Assembly (NCBI GenBank): GCA_028583605.1 | Contig: CM053331.1 | Span: 35,637,283-35,701,282 of the forward strand | Source of the DNA: Dastarcus helophoroides | Lineage: Eukaryota > Arthropoda > Insecta > Coleoptera > Bothrideridae | Reading direction: 5' to 3' | DNA length: 64,000 nt | Translations under genes and position numbers: made by a program | Shown here: positions 11,015 to 21,900 of the stretch, piece by piece | Numbering within the stretch: the stretch's first letter is position 1 | Layout: every line of letters begins with the position of its first letter | The notes under the pieces: model-generated | Seen by the model: only the letters and a program-made list of their open reading frames with translations | Database searches by the model: none | What the model was told of the DNA's origin: nothing

Positions 11015-11839
11015 CTTTATATTTTTTTGGTTAATAGTGGTTGACAGCTACAAATTACTGTTTTCAGCTAGCCTCATGTTAAGCTACCTTCAGTATTCGT
11101 CTTGTGTACTCGAATCGTTACCAAATAGAAATATGATGCTTTGAAAATTTTTTTTTTACTCTGTTTCCTCTAATTTAACCACACTTTTCGAGAACCAGCC
11201 CAGGTAAATATCTTCATAATATTCGCGGAACTTAAGTCTTACACAAACATGAAATTTTCCATAAAGTTTGTATTTAGTTACTCATGTGCTGCCATATCGT
11301 AAAAAAGGAGGTTCGGGGAATTACGGACCACTTTTGTCAGAAAATTATGGATTACTCAATTCGTTACATTTCACAAGCTAACTTCGTGTATTTGATGCAT
11401 ATAAGTGATTATTCATGCAAATTTTCAACACAACATTATTTTTCGGCAATTTCTAATAGTTTTTTGGTGCGATAATAATTTCGTTTCCAACTGATTTTCA
11501 TTGTCATTTCACACTCCACTTCACCTTTTTTCTTTTTTATACTCAATCTTCTATCACTTTTAATCAAAAATAAAATTTTATTTTACCACATTTTTTGATT
11601 TTTTAATCGATTTACAAAGTGGTCCGTAATTCTCCGACATTTTTCAAAATACCAAAAATGCAATTTTTGCGCCATCTGCTATAAGTTATATAATTTAATA
11701 CAATTTGACCAACTGCTGCGATCCAAAGACAGGTTATTGGTTGTACTACGATTTAAGGCTTTGAAATTTCAGAAAAAAATATTTTTTTGCCAGTTTTTAG
11801 CCAAAATGAAAATGCGGTTTACAATACCCCAGTCTCCCC
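11015..11839. mobile_element. Unclassified insertion in satellite array A1, with internal inverted repeat
   Basis: The satellite stops inside a unit at about 11014 and resumes at about 11840. The intervening DNA shares nothing with the satellite. It contains inverted arms of about 22 bp at 11315-11337 (gaattacggaccac) and 11614-11635 (gtggtccgtaattc), about 275 bp apart. No coding sequence or family motif is recognised. A mobile insertion is likely, but its exact ends and target duplication are unclear. Confidence 0.45.
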
Positions 11840-14250
11840 TACTAATGAACTTTCGTTCTTCATTGAAATTTTGGCCACCAAATGACTATTACTCAATACA
11901 GTTTAAAAAAATGGTTCATATGAAGGACAAGATCGGATTTGGGCCACGCAATGATTATTAAGCAGTACAGCTTAGAAAAATGATTATCATGGAGACAAAA
12001 TTAAAGTGGAAAAAGAAAATATTACTGATGAAGTTTCGTTTTTCATTGAAATTTTGGCCACCAAATGATTATTAAGCAATACAGCTTAGAAAATTAGATC
12101 ATATGAAGACAAGAATGTGGTGGAAAAATAGATTATTACGGATGAACTTTCGTTTTTCATTAAAACTGTGGTCACCAAATGATTTTTTAAGTAGTACAGC
12201 TTCGAAAAGTATATCATATGAAGACAACATTTTAATGGAACTGATGAACTTTCGTTTTTTATTGACATTTTGGCCACCAAATGATTATTAAGCAGTACAA
12301 CTAAAAAAAATGTATCATGTGAAGACATGATTATAGTGGAAAAAGAAAATGTTACTGATGAACTCTCATTTGCTATTGGGATTTTGGCCACCAAATGATG
12401 ATTAAGCAGTACAGCTTAGAAACATCTTCCACATGAAGGCAAAGCTATAGTGAAAAAAGAAAGTATTACTGATGAACTTTCGTTCTTCATTGAAATTTTG
12501 GTCACCAAATGATTATTAAGCATTACAGCTCAGAAAAATAAATCATTATGAAAACAAGATTGTAGTGGAAAAATAGAATATTACTGATGAATTTTCGTTT
12601 CCCATTGAAATTTTTGCGACCAAATGATTATTGATCAGTAGAGCTTAAAAAAGGTTCCATATGAAGGCGAAGTTACAATGGAAAAAGAAAGTATTACTGA
12701 TGAACTTTCGTTTTTCATTGAAACTTTGACCACCAAATGACTCTTAAGCAGTTCAATTTGGAAAAATGTATCATATGAAGACAAGATGGTAGTGGAAAAA
12801 GAAAGTATTACTAATGATCTTTAGTTTTTCAGTGAAATTTTAACCACCAATTGATTATTAAATAGTACACCTTAGGAAAATGTTCCACATGAAGGCAAAA
12901 TTATAGTGGAAAAAGAAAATATTGTTGATAAACTCTCCTTTTTCATTGAAAGTTTGACCACCAAAGACATCGGTGAGTATTAAGCAGTTCAATTTGGAAA
13001 AATATATCATATGAAGACAAGATTGTCGTGGAAAAAGAAAATATTATTGATGATCTTTGGTTTTTCATTGAAATTTTGGCCACCAAATGATTACTAAGCA
13101 CTATGGCTTAGAAAAATGAGTCATTATGAAGACAAGATTGTAGTGGAAAAACAAAATATTACTGATGAACTTTCGTTTCCCATTGAAATTTTTGCGACCA
13201 AATGGTTATTGAGCAGTAGAGCTTAAAAAAAGATTCCATATGAAGGCGAAGTTACAGTGGAAAAAGAAAGTATTACTGATGAACTTTCGTTTTCCATTGA
13301 AATTTTGACCACCAAATTATTATTAAGCAGTTCAATTTGGAAAAATGTATCACATGAAGACAAGATTGTAGTGGAAAAAGAAAATATTACTGATGATCTT
13401 TAGTTTTTCATTGAAATTTTGGCCACCAAATGATTATTAAGCACTATGGCTTAGAAAAATGATTGATTATGAAGACAAGATTGTAGTGGAAAAACAAAAT
13501 ATTGCTGATGAACTTTCGTTTCCCATTGAAATTTTTGAGACCAAATGGTTATTGAGCAGAAGAGCTTAAATAAAGATTCCATATAAAGGCGAAGTTACAG
13601 TGGAATAAGAAAGTATTACTGATGAACTTTTATTTTTCATTGAAATTTTAACCACTAAGCAGTTCAATTTGGAAAAATATATCATATGAAGACAAGATTG
13701 TAGTGGAAAAAGAAAATATTATTGATGATCTTTGGTTTTTCATTGAAATTTTGGCGGCCAAATGATTATTAAGCACTATGGCTTAGAAAAATAACTCATC
13801 ATGAAGACAAGATTGTAGTGGAAAAACAAAATATTACTGGTGAACTTTCGTTTCCCATTGAAATTTTTGCGACCAAGTGGTTATTGAGCAGTAGAGCTTA
13901 AAAAAATATTCCATATGAAGGCGAAGTTACAGTGGTTAAAAAAAAAATTACTGATGAACTTTCATTTTTCATTGAAATTTTAACCATCAAGTGACTATTA
14001 AGCAGTTCAACTAGGAAAAATGTATCATATGAAGGCAAGGTTGTAGTGGAAAAAGAAAGTATTACTGCTGATCTTTTAGTTTTTCATTGAAATTTTAAAT
14101 ACCAAATGATAATTAAGTAGTACACCTTGGAAAATGTTCCACATGAAGGCAAAATTATATTGGAAAAAGAAAATATTCTTGATAAATTTCCTCTTTTCAT
14201 TGAAAGTTTGACCACCAAAGACATCGCTGAGTATTAAGAATGATCAGTTT
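11840..14250 (+). repeat. 114-bp satellite, array A1 second part (about 21 units)
   Basis: Same unit and orientation as 9234-11014. Several units share local variants, such as cttatggcttagaaaaat-type and tttgcgaccaaatggtta-type stretches at 13100, 13450 and 13790. This indicates a repeated block of three or four units (about 340-350 bp). Confidence 0.9.
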
Positions 14251-15655
14251 TGACTGAATGCAAAAGATGACGACGAAGATATCCATTTAGTTTCAGACGC
14301 AGCGTCTGATCAGGTCTTAGAAGCTGTAGCATATTCAATCAAACACTCTTAAGTATAAAGATACGATTATGGTGGAAAAATTAAATATTATTGACGAATT
14401 TTAGTTTTTTACTGAAGTTTAAATCCCCAAGAGCACCCGTGAGTATTTAAGGTGTATAGACTGAACTAAATACTGAAAATCTTGACAACTGGTTTATTCA
14501 ATGATGTTGACAGCGTTCTAGGCCGTCTAGGCAAATACTGATTGGCGCTCCACCAAATTATTTCTGATGATTACAGCCCAAGCAACATTGAATGGTATAT
14601 AAACGTTTTTTAAAGTTAAAATAAACACAATTTTAATTTAATAAACGTTTATTATACTAATGAATGTTGCTTGAGAGTTTGTGGACTCGGGCCCCTCCCC
14701 TTGTAGCTTCGTGCACTCGGGCGCCTCCCCATATATTACTGATGAACTTTCGTGTCCCATTGAAATTTTTGCGACCAAATAGTTACTGAGCAATAGAGCT
14801 TAAAAAAATATTCCATATGAAGGCAAGATTATATTGGAAAAAGAAAGTATTACTGATGAACTTATAGCCCTTTATAGCCTCGTGCCTCTAGGCAATCTAT
14901 CTGGTTTGCCTTATAGATAATCCACCACTCAGGTAAGTGCATAAAGTGCAATTCTCGAGTTGAAAATCTGGTAAATTTCCACCAGTTTGGAGCCCACTGA
15001 TTTGGTAGTTTTCAGTCCACGGGAGGTAAGCAGCGGCATCAGGAAACTACCTCGCGCCTCACTCATCGGCATTGGTCAATCGTGGTATGTTGTCGTCAAC
15101 TTAGTGGTCTCTAGTGTAGACGCTATTAATCGAGACGGAAACTGGGCGCGATTTCGTTAAAAAAAAAGTGTTTTAATTTGTTCCGCATATTTATAATGTT
15201 AAACGATTCATCGCTTCAAATTACTTTACTCACAACATAAAACGCAGAATGGAAAAATCTCATCAATTAAACATCTGAAATTAACTACATATTTAACACG
15301 TAAATTATTTCAAATCTGACTTACGTAATAATAAACATACCAAAAACTAGTGCCGTACTAAAGATATTACCGGAATTGTTTATTAATTCGCTATAAATAA
15401 GTAGTAATGAGAAAACGGTAATAAATATTGGTCAAATGGTCGAAAAAAAAATAAGCTTAGGAAACATTTCAGGTGAACAGTAATTTTTTCATCCAGAGAC
15501 GTAGAACGACTAACGATTATACAAAATCCAAATTCTGGGGTCTCAATAAAGTCCCCCATTCGACCCTTTTGGAATCTTGCTAAAAAAAAGTATATTTTGA
15601 GAAAATACTCTAACTGTTTTAACATTAGAGATGGACTAAAGCACTGTGGCTTGTA
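14251..15655. other. Unassigned sequence with satellite fragments
   Basis: A short piece of the 114-bp satellite recurs at about 14735-14862. The rest contains no exon I can support. A duplicated motif, actcgggc followed by cctcccc, occurs at about 14687 and 14716. Confidence 0.5.
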
Positions 15656-15658
15656 ATT

Positions 15659-15770
15659 AAGTCCAAAGAAGGTTTCACCCCTTTACCACATCAGCAATTA
15701 AATAAATAATTACGCGTAATTATTTATTTAATTGCCGATGTGGTAAAGGAGTGAAACCTTCTTTGGACTT
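15659..15770. repeat. 112-bp near-perfect palindrome without a loop
   Basis: The left arm begins aagtccaaagaaggtttcac and the right arm ends with its complement, gtgaaaccttctttggactt. The axis is in the centre of acgcgt at 15714/15715. Only two positions mismatch over 56 bp per arm. It could be a foldback element remnant or an inverted duplication. Confidence 0.9.
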
Positions 15771-16180
15771 GATTCGAGATGGAGATCATTCTATTAATGA
15801 AGTAATCGAAACAAAATAATCAATATTCGATTAATCATTGTCATCGAGATGTAGAAAGGATCAGTAGTGAACTTTCAAAACGAGAATATAATAAAATGAA
15901 AAACCAATAAACCAATTTTGCACAAAATAAAACATAAAAATGTAATAATAATAACAAATTTGAATCTTTCATCAATTAATGCGACCGTTTGTCATCAATG
16001 ATCGTTAATGAGCACAAAATTTCTAATACTGCTCTGTGGGTAAACAATGAATAATTAATACGAAATAGTCATCGCTTTTTCTAAATGTCAATATATTAAT
16101 TTATAATAAGAATAACATCACATAAATAGAATCCAGCAAATGGCAAATTTTAACAGTATTAGAGAACATTTTGCGAAGCC

Positions 16181-17132
16181 ATGACAACATTTTACTCTGC
16201 GTTCTGCTTTTGCATAGTTTTGGGGGCAATTTTGAATTCCTCCGCTTATGGTGAGTACTATTTTGTTTTCTTGTGTTGGTATATTCCTCTCTTTGAAATC
16301 TCATAGAAATATCTACTCCAGGGAAACACTTTTATTTTGTTTTTTTTTTTAATTTAATTTATTTATTTTTTTTTTGTTGTTCACTGAAACCGTTTGAAAT
16401 TTTAACTTTTAGTTAATGATGATTTCGTTTATTTTGATAAATTTGACTTGTTCTTAAAATTTATTTTTTTAGCGCAGAAACAACATGCAATTACAATGGG
16501 TTGATATTAGCTGTTGGTGAAACTTACACGCCTATAGGAAAATGCATCCATTTGACTTGTTCTAAACGAGGAGCCATAGAGGGTAAAATGTAAGTAATAT
16601 CCTTTATGATTGTAAGAAAACTAAGCATACTTGATTTAACAATTACGCGTTATTAGTATTTGTTATTTATTGGTAAAGCTCCCCGGTCCCAATTGGAAAA
16701 GAAATTTCGAATTTTTAATGTTCCATAGTTTTTCAAAATATCAACTTTATTCGAAATTTCGACTTCTTCAAAATTCTAATTTTGTTTTCAAAATTTCGAA
16801 TGTTTTTAAAATGTTAACCTCTCTGACAATTTGGACTTTTTTTTTTGAAAGGGTTGTCGATTTTAGAGAATTTTGATAATGCCACTGATCAGTTTGGGTT
16901 TGGGGGGAAGTGACGCTAAAATCATCTATTTTTACCTAGGGAGTCACGCCACCAAAAAGGTTGAGAAACGCTGATGTAACCTGTCAAAAACTTTAGCAAA
17001 AAAAAATTCAATGTTCCATTATCTTTTAGATGCGCCGCATTCGGAGTGCCCGATGGGTGTACCGTAACAGAAGAAGATACCACTAGGCCATACCCAGAAT
17101 GCTGCCCACGAATTAGTTGCCCTCAGGACTAG
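16181..17132 (+). CDS. Secreted single-domain von Willebrand factor C (SVWC) peptide 2, three exons
   Basis: Exons 16181-16250, 16478-16589 and 17030-17132 join to 94 residues. Residues 1 to about 22 form a signal peptide (MTTFYSAFCFCIVLGAIL core). The mature part has the eight SVWC cysteines at 27, 46, 51, 62, 71, 85, 86 and 91, with RPYPECCP around the CC pair. Donors are gtgagt and gtaagt; acceptors are gcgcag and ttttag. Using an acceptor six bases earlier in exon 2 would hit a stop, so the gcgcag site is preferred. Phases 1 and 2 equal those of the gene at 8049, so the two are paralogues. The family acts extracellularly in arthropods, mostly in haemolymph and linked to immune or environmental responses; the specific role here is unknown. 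It lacks the acidic tail of gene 1. AATAAA signals lie at 17199 and 17205. Confidence 0.87.
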
Positions 17133-17198
17133 ATACGCTCTCTAACACATCAGATGTGTTACGTGGTACCAGAGATTGTTGCTTAGTGTTTAAGGATA

Positions 17199-17210
17199 AA
17201 TAAAAATAAA
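17199..17210 (+). promoter_or_regulatory. Polyadenylation signals of SVWC gene 2
   Basis: Two adjacent AATAAA hexamers about 67-73 bases after the stop codon. Confidence 0.55.
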
Positions 17211-17504
17211 TCAGACACAACAAAAGCGTTTTGTTACAAAACTATATTACAAAATAAAATGCTAATTCGAAATCAATTCAACCAACACGATTTTTGAATT
17301 AAGCCACACATCAAATACGAGTTTTATAACTTTGAAACGCCCACACACGAACCCATATTAGTCTGTGCCCCCAATGTCAATGCTTCAGACTATATTTATT
17401 TAAAATTAATTGATAAAATAAAGCTTCGTTGACGCCAATTAAATAATTTATTGTTTATAAACTTCTTAGACTTAATTCCATTAACATTGATTGGCGTTTT
17501 CTTT

Positions 17505-17745
17505 CCCAGGTATTTCCTTCGCCAGGTATTTCCTTCGCCAGTTATTTCCTTCACCAGTTATTTCCTTCTGAAGTCCTGATTTTCAGTAACCTTTTTCGTT
17601 AAGGATTGGTAACCTTTTTCATTAAGGATTGGTTACTGAAAATTTGGACTTGTTGAGGAAGTAATTGGCGAAGAAAATGCTAATCAGTATGAAGGGAATT
17701 AACCAAACTTCGCAAAGAAAATACAGAGAATATATCCATAGGCTT
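17505..17745. repeat. Dispersed repeat with 16-bp tandem units
   Basis: Four copies of a 16-bp unit (ccaggtatttccttcg and variants) at about 17507-17570. A gattttcagtaacc / ggttactgaaaat inverted pair follows, then a segment shared with 4190-4275 (aagtaattggcgaagaaaa, acttcgcaaag). The second copy shows that this is a genomic repeat. Confidence 0.65.
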
Positions 17746-17929
17746 AAATAAAATAAATAATAAAAAATAAAACTGAAATTATAATACAATAAATAATAAA
17801 ATCTAAAACTGAAATTAAATACAATAAAAATTCTCTATTAAGGGTTGAAGGATGACCACATTTGAGAAACAAAATCAAATAATTTGACTAGGTGCCAATT
17901 AAAAGCTCTCTAAAGAGTCGAACGTGCTA

Positions 17930-18095
17930 AAAGCTGAAAATATGTACAACCAACAGTCGTAGACCCTTTTCGACTTTCCTTGGCCTCATCAATATGGTAC
18001 ACATTTCCAACTTATTGCTAGCAGTTAACCACATAAATACTTAACGGATATAAATTCCACTGAGTAAGTTGTAACAGACTTTCGACTGTATCTTA
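17930..18095 (-). mobile_element. Dispersed repeat with hammerhead-ribozyme-like core, copy 1
   Basis: Homologous to 34600-34783. Shared blocks are tttccttggcctcatc, ccacataaata and agactttcgactgtatc. On the minus strand, 17992-17968 reads UUGAUGA, GGCC, a six-base loop, AGUC, GAAAA. Upstream on the same strand are UAUAUCCGUU and UGUGG, the latter able to pair with the CCAUA just before the core. No protein is encoded. See the ncRNA entry. Confidence 0.6.
17968..17992 (-). ncRNA. Hammerhead-like ribozyme core, probably degenerate (copy 1)
   Basis: Minus strand: box 1 UUGAUGA (consensus CUGAUGA, one change at C3); helix II GGCC with AGUC, three of four pairs counting a wobble; loop AAGGAA; box 2 GAAA. 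CCAUA just 5' of the core can pair with UGUGG at about 18028-18032 as helix I. The candidate helix III strand and cleavage triplet lie in UAUAUCCGUU at about 18044-18053. Nine unpaired bases between the cleavage triplet and helix I are unusual. Activity is doubtful. Confidence 0.35.
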
Positions 18096-18489
18096 CGACG
18101 AAAAAGCTCAAAAGTAACTGTTAAAAGGAATAACCATTATTGAGTAACGATAATGGAATTTTGACTCCAAAATCGAAATATCAAATTGAATTACGGCTAA
18201 ATGGTATGGCGGTAGTCGTTTTTGTCGAGGGAAATTTAATCTGACAGAAAAGAGACATCAAGGCGGCGCTAGAGCCCGATGAGAGTAATTTGACCCCTTT
18301 TATGTATACCATAAGTGTATTTTCACTTAAATCGTTCCGCTGAAAAGTGGGGCCATTCGGAAACGTTAGAACCTGACAAATCACCACGCACACGGGAAAA
18401 AAACGCTCTTTTTACGATCGTATACATAACGGGCGGGTTTATGGGGCGCGCACAAATTGGACGGATCGCACGTCTAGTAATTTCATTCC

Positions 18490-18837
18490 CCTTAGCTTTA
18501 AAAATTGAAATACAGAACTTGTCCCCAGGAACCAAGAAAGATTAAAAAACAGAACAAATTCTTCATCGTAGACCCTTATTGACCGGAAATATTATGTTTT
18601 TTTCAATTTATTTAACATAAAATGACAAGAAATGTTAAATAAATTGAAAAAAACACAACAAATGTTGCTCTAACGCGTGTCGACAGCCAAGCTGTCATCT
18701 TCCGAGAGAGAAAAACTGAAGAAGAAAGAAAAACTTTAGAGCAACCTTTGTTGTGATTTTCAAACTTCCTTGGTTTCAGGGGACAAGTTCTGTATTTCAA
18801 TTTTTGAAGGTAACAAAGGACCAGTCCGTTCCAGCAA
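18490..18837. mobile_element. Non-autonomous element, family 'GAACGGACTG', copy B (inverted halves)
   Basis: The left half (aattgaaatacagaacttgt, ccaagaaagattaaaaaaca) is the inverted form of the right half (cttccttggtttcaggggac, aagttctgtatttcaat). The right end reads ggaccagtccgttcc, the complement of the left end of copy A. The minus-strand segment 18706-18678 repeats the gaagatgacagc-loop-gctgtcga hairpin seen in copy A. The duplicated inverted structure suggests two copies fused or a foldback form. Confidence 0.55.
18595..18655. repeat. Perfect 24-bp inverted repeat inside copy B
   Basis: The left arm 18595-18618 (ending caatttatttaacat) and the right arm 18632-18655 (starting atgttaaataaattg) are exact complements around a 13-base loop. 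Confidence 0.9.
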
Positions 18838-18949
18838 ACCCTTTAGGTTTAGATGATAGTTTTTTGGGGTTACTTCTTCGCAAACGACCTATTTGGAGGT
18901 CACGTTCAAAATTTGATATTCGCATCTTATTTGATGTTTGATTAGTTTA

Positions 18950-21900
18950 ATTTATAAATTATCTTTTGTTAAATCTTAGTATTTTTTGTCAAAAAAATTC
19001 GATTTAATTTTGAACCTTCCGCTTTTTAAATTTCGATTTTTTTCAAAATGACTACTTTTTGAAGACAGATTTTTTTTAAATTGTCTAGTTTTTAAAAAAT
19101 TTCAATTTTGAAAATTTCGATTTTTTTTCCAAAACTTTGATTTTTTTTGAAAACGTTCACTTTTTGAAAATGTACGTTTTTTAATTTACTTTTTTCAAAA
19201 TTTGATGTCTTTTCGAAATTTCGTTTTCCCCGGATTTTTTTTTAATTTTCGATTTATTCGGAATTTTGACCTTTTTTCAAATCTTTTTTCCGAAGATTTT
19301 TTGTTGAAAATTCTGGTTTTTCGAAAAGGGACTTTTTTAACAATTTTCATAACTTAAACTGTTTCCAAAATTTCAACTTCTTTAAAAGTTTCCAGGTTTT
19401 TAAAAATTGTTCTGTAAATTTCGACCTTTTTTTCAAAATCTAAACATTTTTTGTCAAAATTTACGACTATTTTTCAGCATACACAACTTTTTAAAAATTT
19501 CAATTTTTTCCAAATTTGAACTTTTTCGAAACTCTTGAATTTTTTAAAAAAATATTAGCTTTTTACAAATATTTCCACAATTTTCAAAATTTTTGGTTTT
19601 TTCGAAAATTTCGACTTGTTAAAATTTTCGACGGTTTTCGAAAATCGTTTCAAAAATTTCGACTTTTTCAAAATCATGACTTTTGTTGAAACTGCTTACA
19701 TTTTTCAAATTTCAAACTATTTTTCAAAATTTCGACTTTTTTTAAATCCTGACTTTTTTCAAAACATATTTTTTAAAACAGTTTTTTCAAAAAATGTTTA
19801 GTTTTAAAAAAATTCCAATTTTGAAAATTTCGATTTTTCCAAAACTGATTTTTTTTGAAAATGTAGTTTTTTTAATTGATGCTCTAAAACTTTGATCTCT
19901 TTTCGAAATTTTGCTCTTTCTAGAATTTTTTTGTAAACAAATTTCGATTTGTTCGGAATTTCGACTTTTTTCCAAATCTCCGATTTTTTGTTAAAAATTC
20001 TGGCTTTTCGAAATAGGAATTTTTCGACATTTTTCAAAACTTTGTCCAAAATTTTCAACTTCTTGGAAATTTCGAAATTTTTTTTAAACTTGTTTTGTAT
20101 ATTTCGACTTTTTTTTCAAAATTGCACATTTTCCAAATTTGAACTTTTTCGAAAATCTTGAATCTTTTAAAAAAATAACTATAAATATTTTGACAATTTT
20201 TAAGTTTGAATTTTTTCGAAAATTTCGAAATTTTGAAATTTTCGACGGTTTTCCAAAATCGTTTTAAAAAGTTCGACTTTTTCAAAATCTCGGCTTTTGT
20301 TGAAACTGCAAACGTTTTTCAAATTTCAACTATTTTTCAAAATTTCGACCTTTTTTAAATCCGGATTTTTTTGCCAAAAAAATTTCGATTTAATTTTAAA
20401 CTCTCCTTTTTTTAAATTTCGATTTTTTCAAAATTTCCAATTTTTCAAAACAGATTTTTCAAAAAATGTTTAGTTTTTAAAAAATTCCAATTTTGAAAAT
20501 TTCGATTTTTTCCAAAACTTGGGATTTTTTGAAAATTTTTATTTTTTGAAAATGTAATTTTTTTTATTTTACTTTTTTCAAAATTTAATCTCTTTGAAAT
20601 TTCGCTTTTTCCGGTTTTTTAATTTTTAATTTTTAGGGAATTTCGACTTTTTTCAACTTGTCGATTTTTTTTTGAAAATTTTGACTTTGAAGGAGTTTTT
20701 TGACATTTTTCAAAATTTTGACTTTTGCCCAAAGTTTCAACTTTTTACGACGTTTTTTTCAAAATTGTTTTGAAAATTTCGACTTTTTATAAATATTTTG
20801 ACAATTTTAAAAATTTTTAGTTTTTTCGACTTTTTGAAATTTTCGACGGTTTTCCAAATTCGTTTTAAAAAGTCGACTTTTTTCTAAATCTTCGTTTTTT
20901 TTGAAAATTTTGACCTTGAAAAAGAAGTTTTTTTTGACTCCAAAATTTCAACATTTCGAAAGTTTCGACGTTTTTCAAAATTGTTTTGAAAATTTCGACA
21001 TTTTTTGTCAAAATTTGCGACTATTTTTCAGCATACACAACTTTCTTAAAAATGTCAACTTTTTACAAATTCTGACTTTTTCAAAATTCTGGAATTTATT
21101 TAAAAAATATCAACTTTTTATAAATATTTCGACATTTTTCAAAATTTTTGCTTTTTTCGAAAATTTCGAAATTTTGAAATGTTCGACGGTTTTCCAAAAT
21201 CCTTTCAAAAAGTTCGACTTTTTCAATATCTTAACTTTTGTTGAAACTGCTAACTATTTAACTATTTTTCTAAACATTTCGACTTTTTTAAATCCTGACT
21301 TTTTTCTCAAAAAAACAGTTTTAATTTTAAATATTCCGTTTTTTAAATTTCGATTTTTTCAAAATTTCTACTTTTTCAAAACAGATTTTTCAAAAAATGT
21401 TTAGTTTTTAAAAAATTCCAATTTTGAAAAATTCGATTTTTTCAAAACAGATTTTTCAAAAAATGTTTAGTTTTTAAAAAATTCCAATTTTGAAAAATTC
21501 GATTTTTTCCCCAAAACTTGGATTTTTTTGAAAACTTTCACTTTTTGAAAATCTAGTTTTTTTTTTAATTTACTTTTTTCAAAATTTGATCTCTTTTCGA
21601 AATTTCCTTTCCCCGGATTTTTTTTATTTTCGATTTTTTCGCAATTTCGGCCTTTTACCAAAGCTTCAATTTTTTGTTGAAAATTCTGGTTTTTCGAAAA
21701 TGGACTTTTTTGACATTTTTCATAACTTGGACTTATTCCAAAATTTCAACGTCTTGAAAGTTTCGACGATTTTTTAAAATTGTTTTGTAATTTCGACATT
21801 TTTTCAAAATCTCGACATTTTTTGTCAAAATTTGCGACTATTTTTCAGCATACACAACTTTCTTAAAAATGTCAACTTTTTACAAATTCCGACTTTTTCA

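Noticed and set aside
20901..21404. 167-codon Phe/Asn/Lys-rich frame
   Set aside because: Degenerate T-rich repeat; residues mirror the ttttcaaaattt motif.
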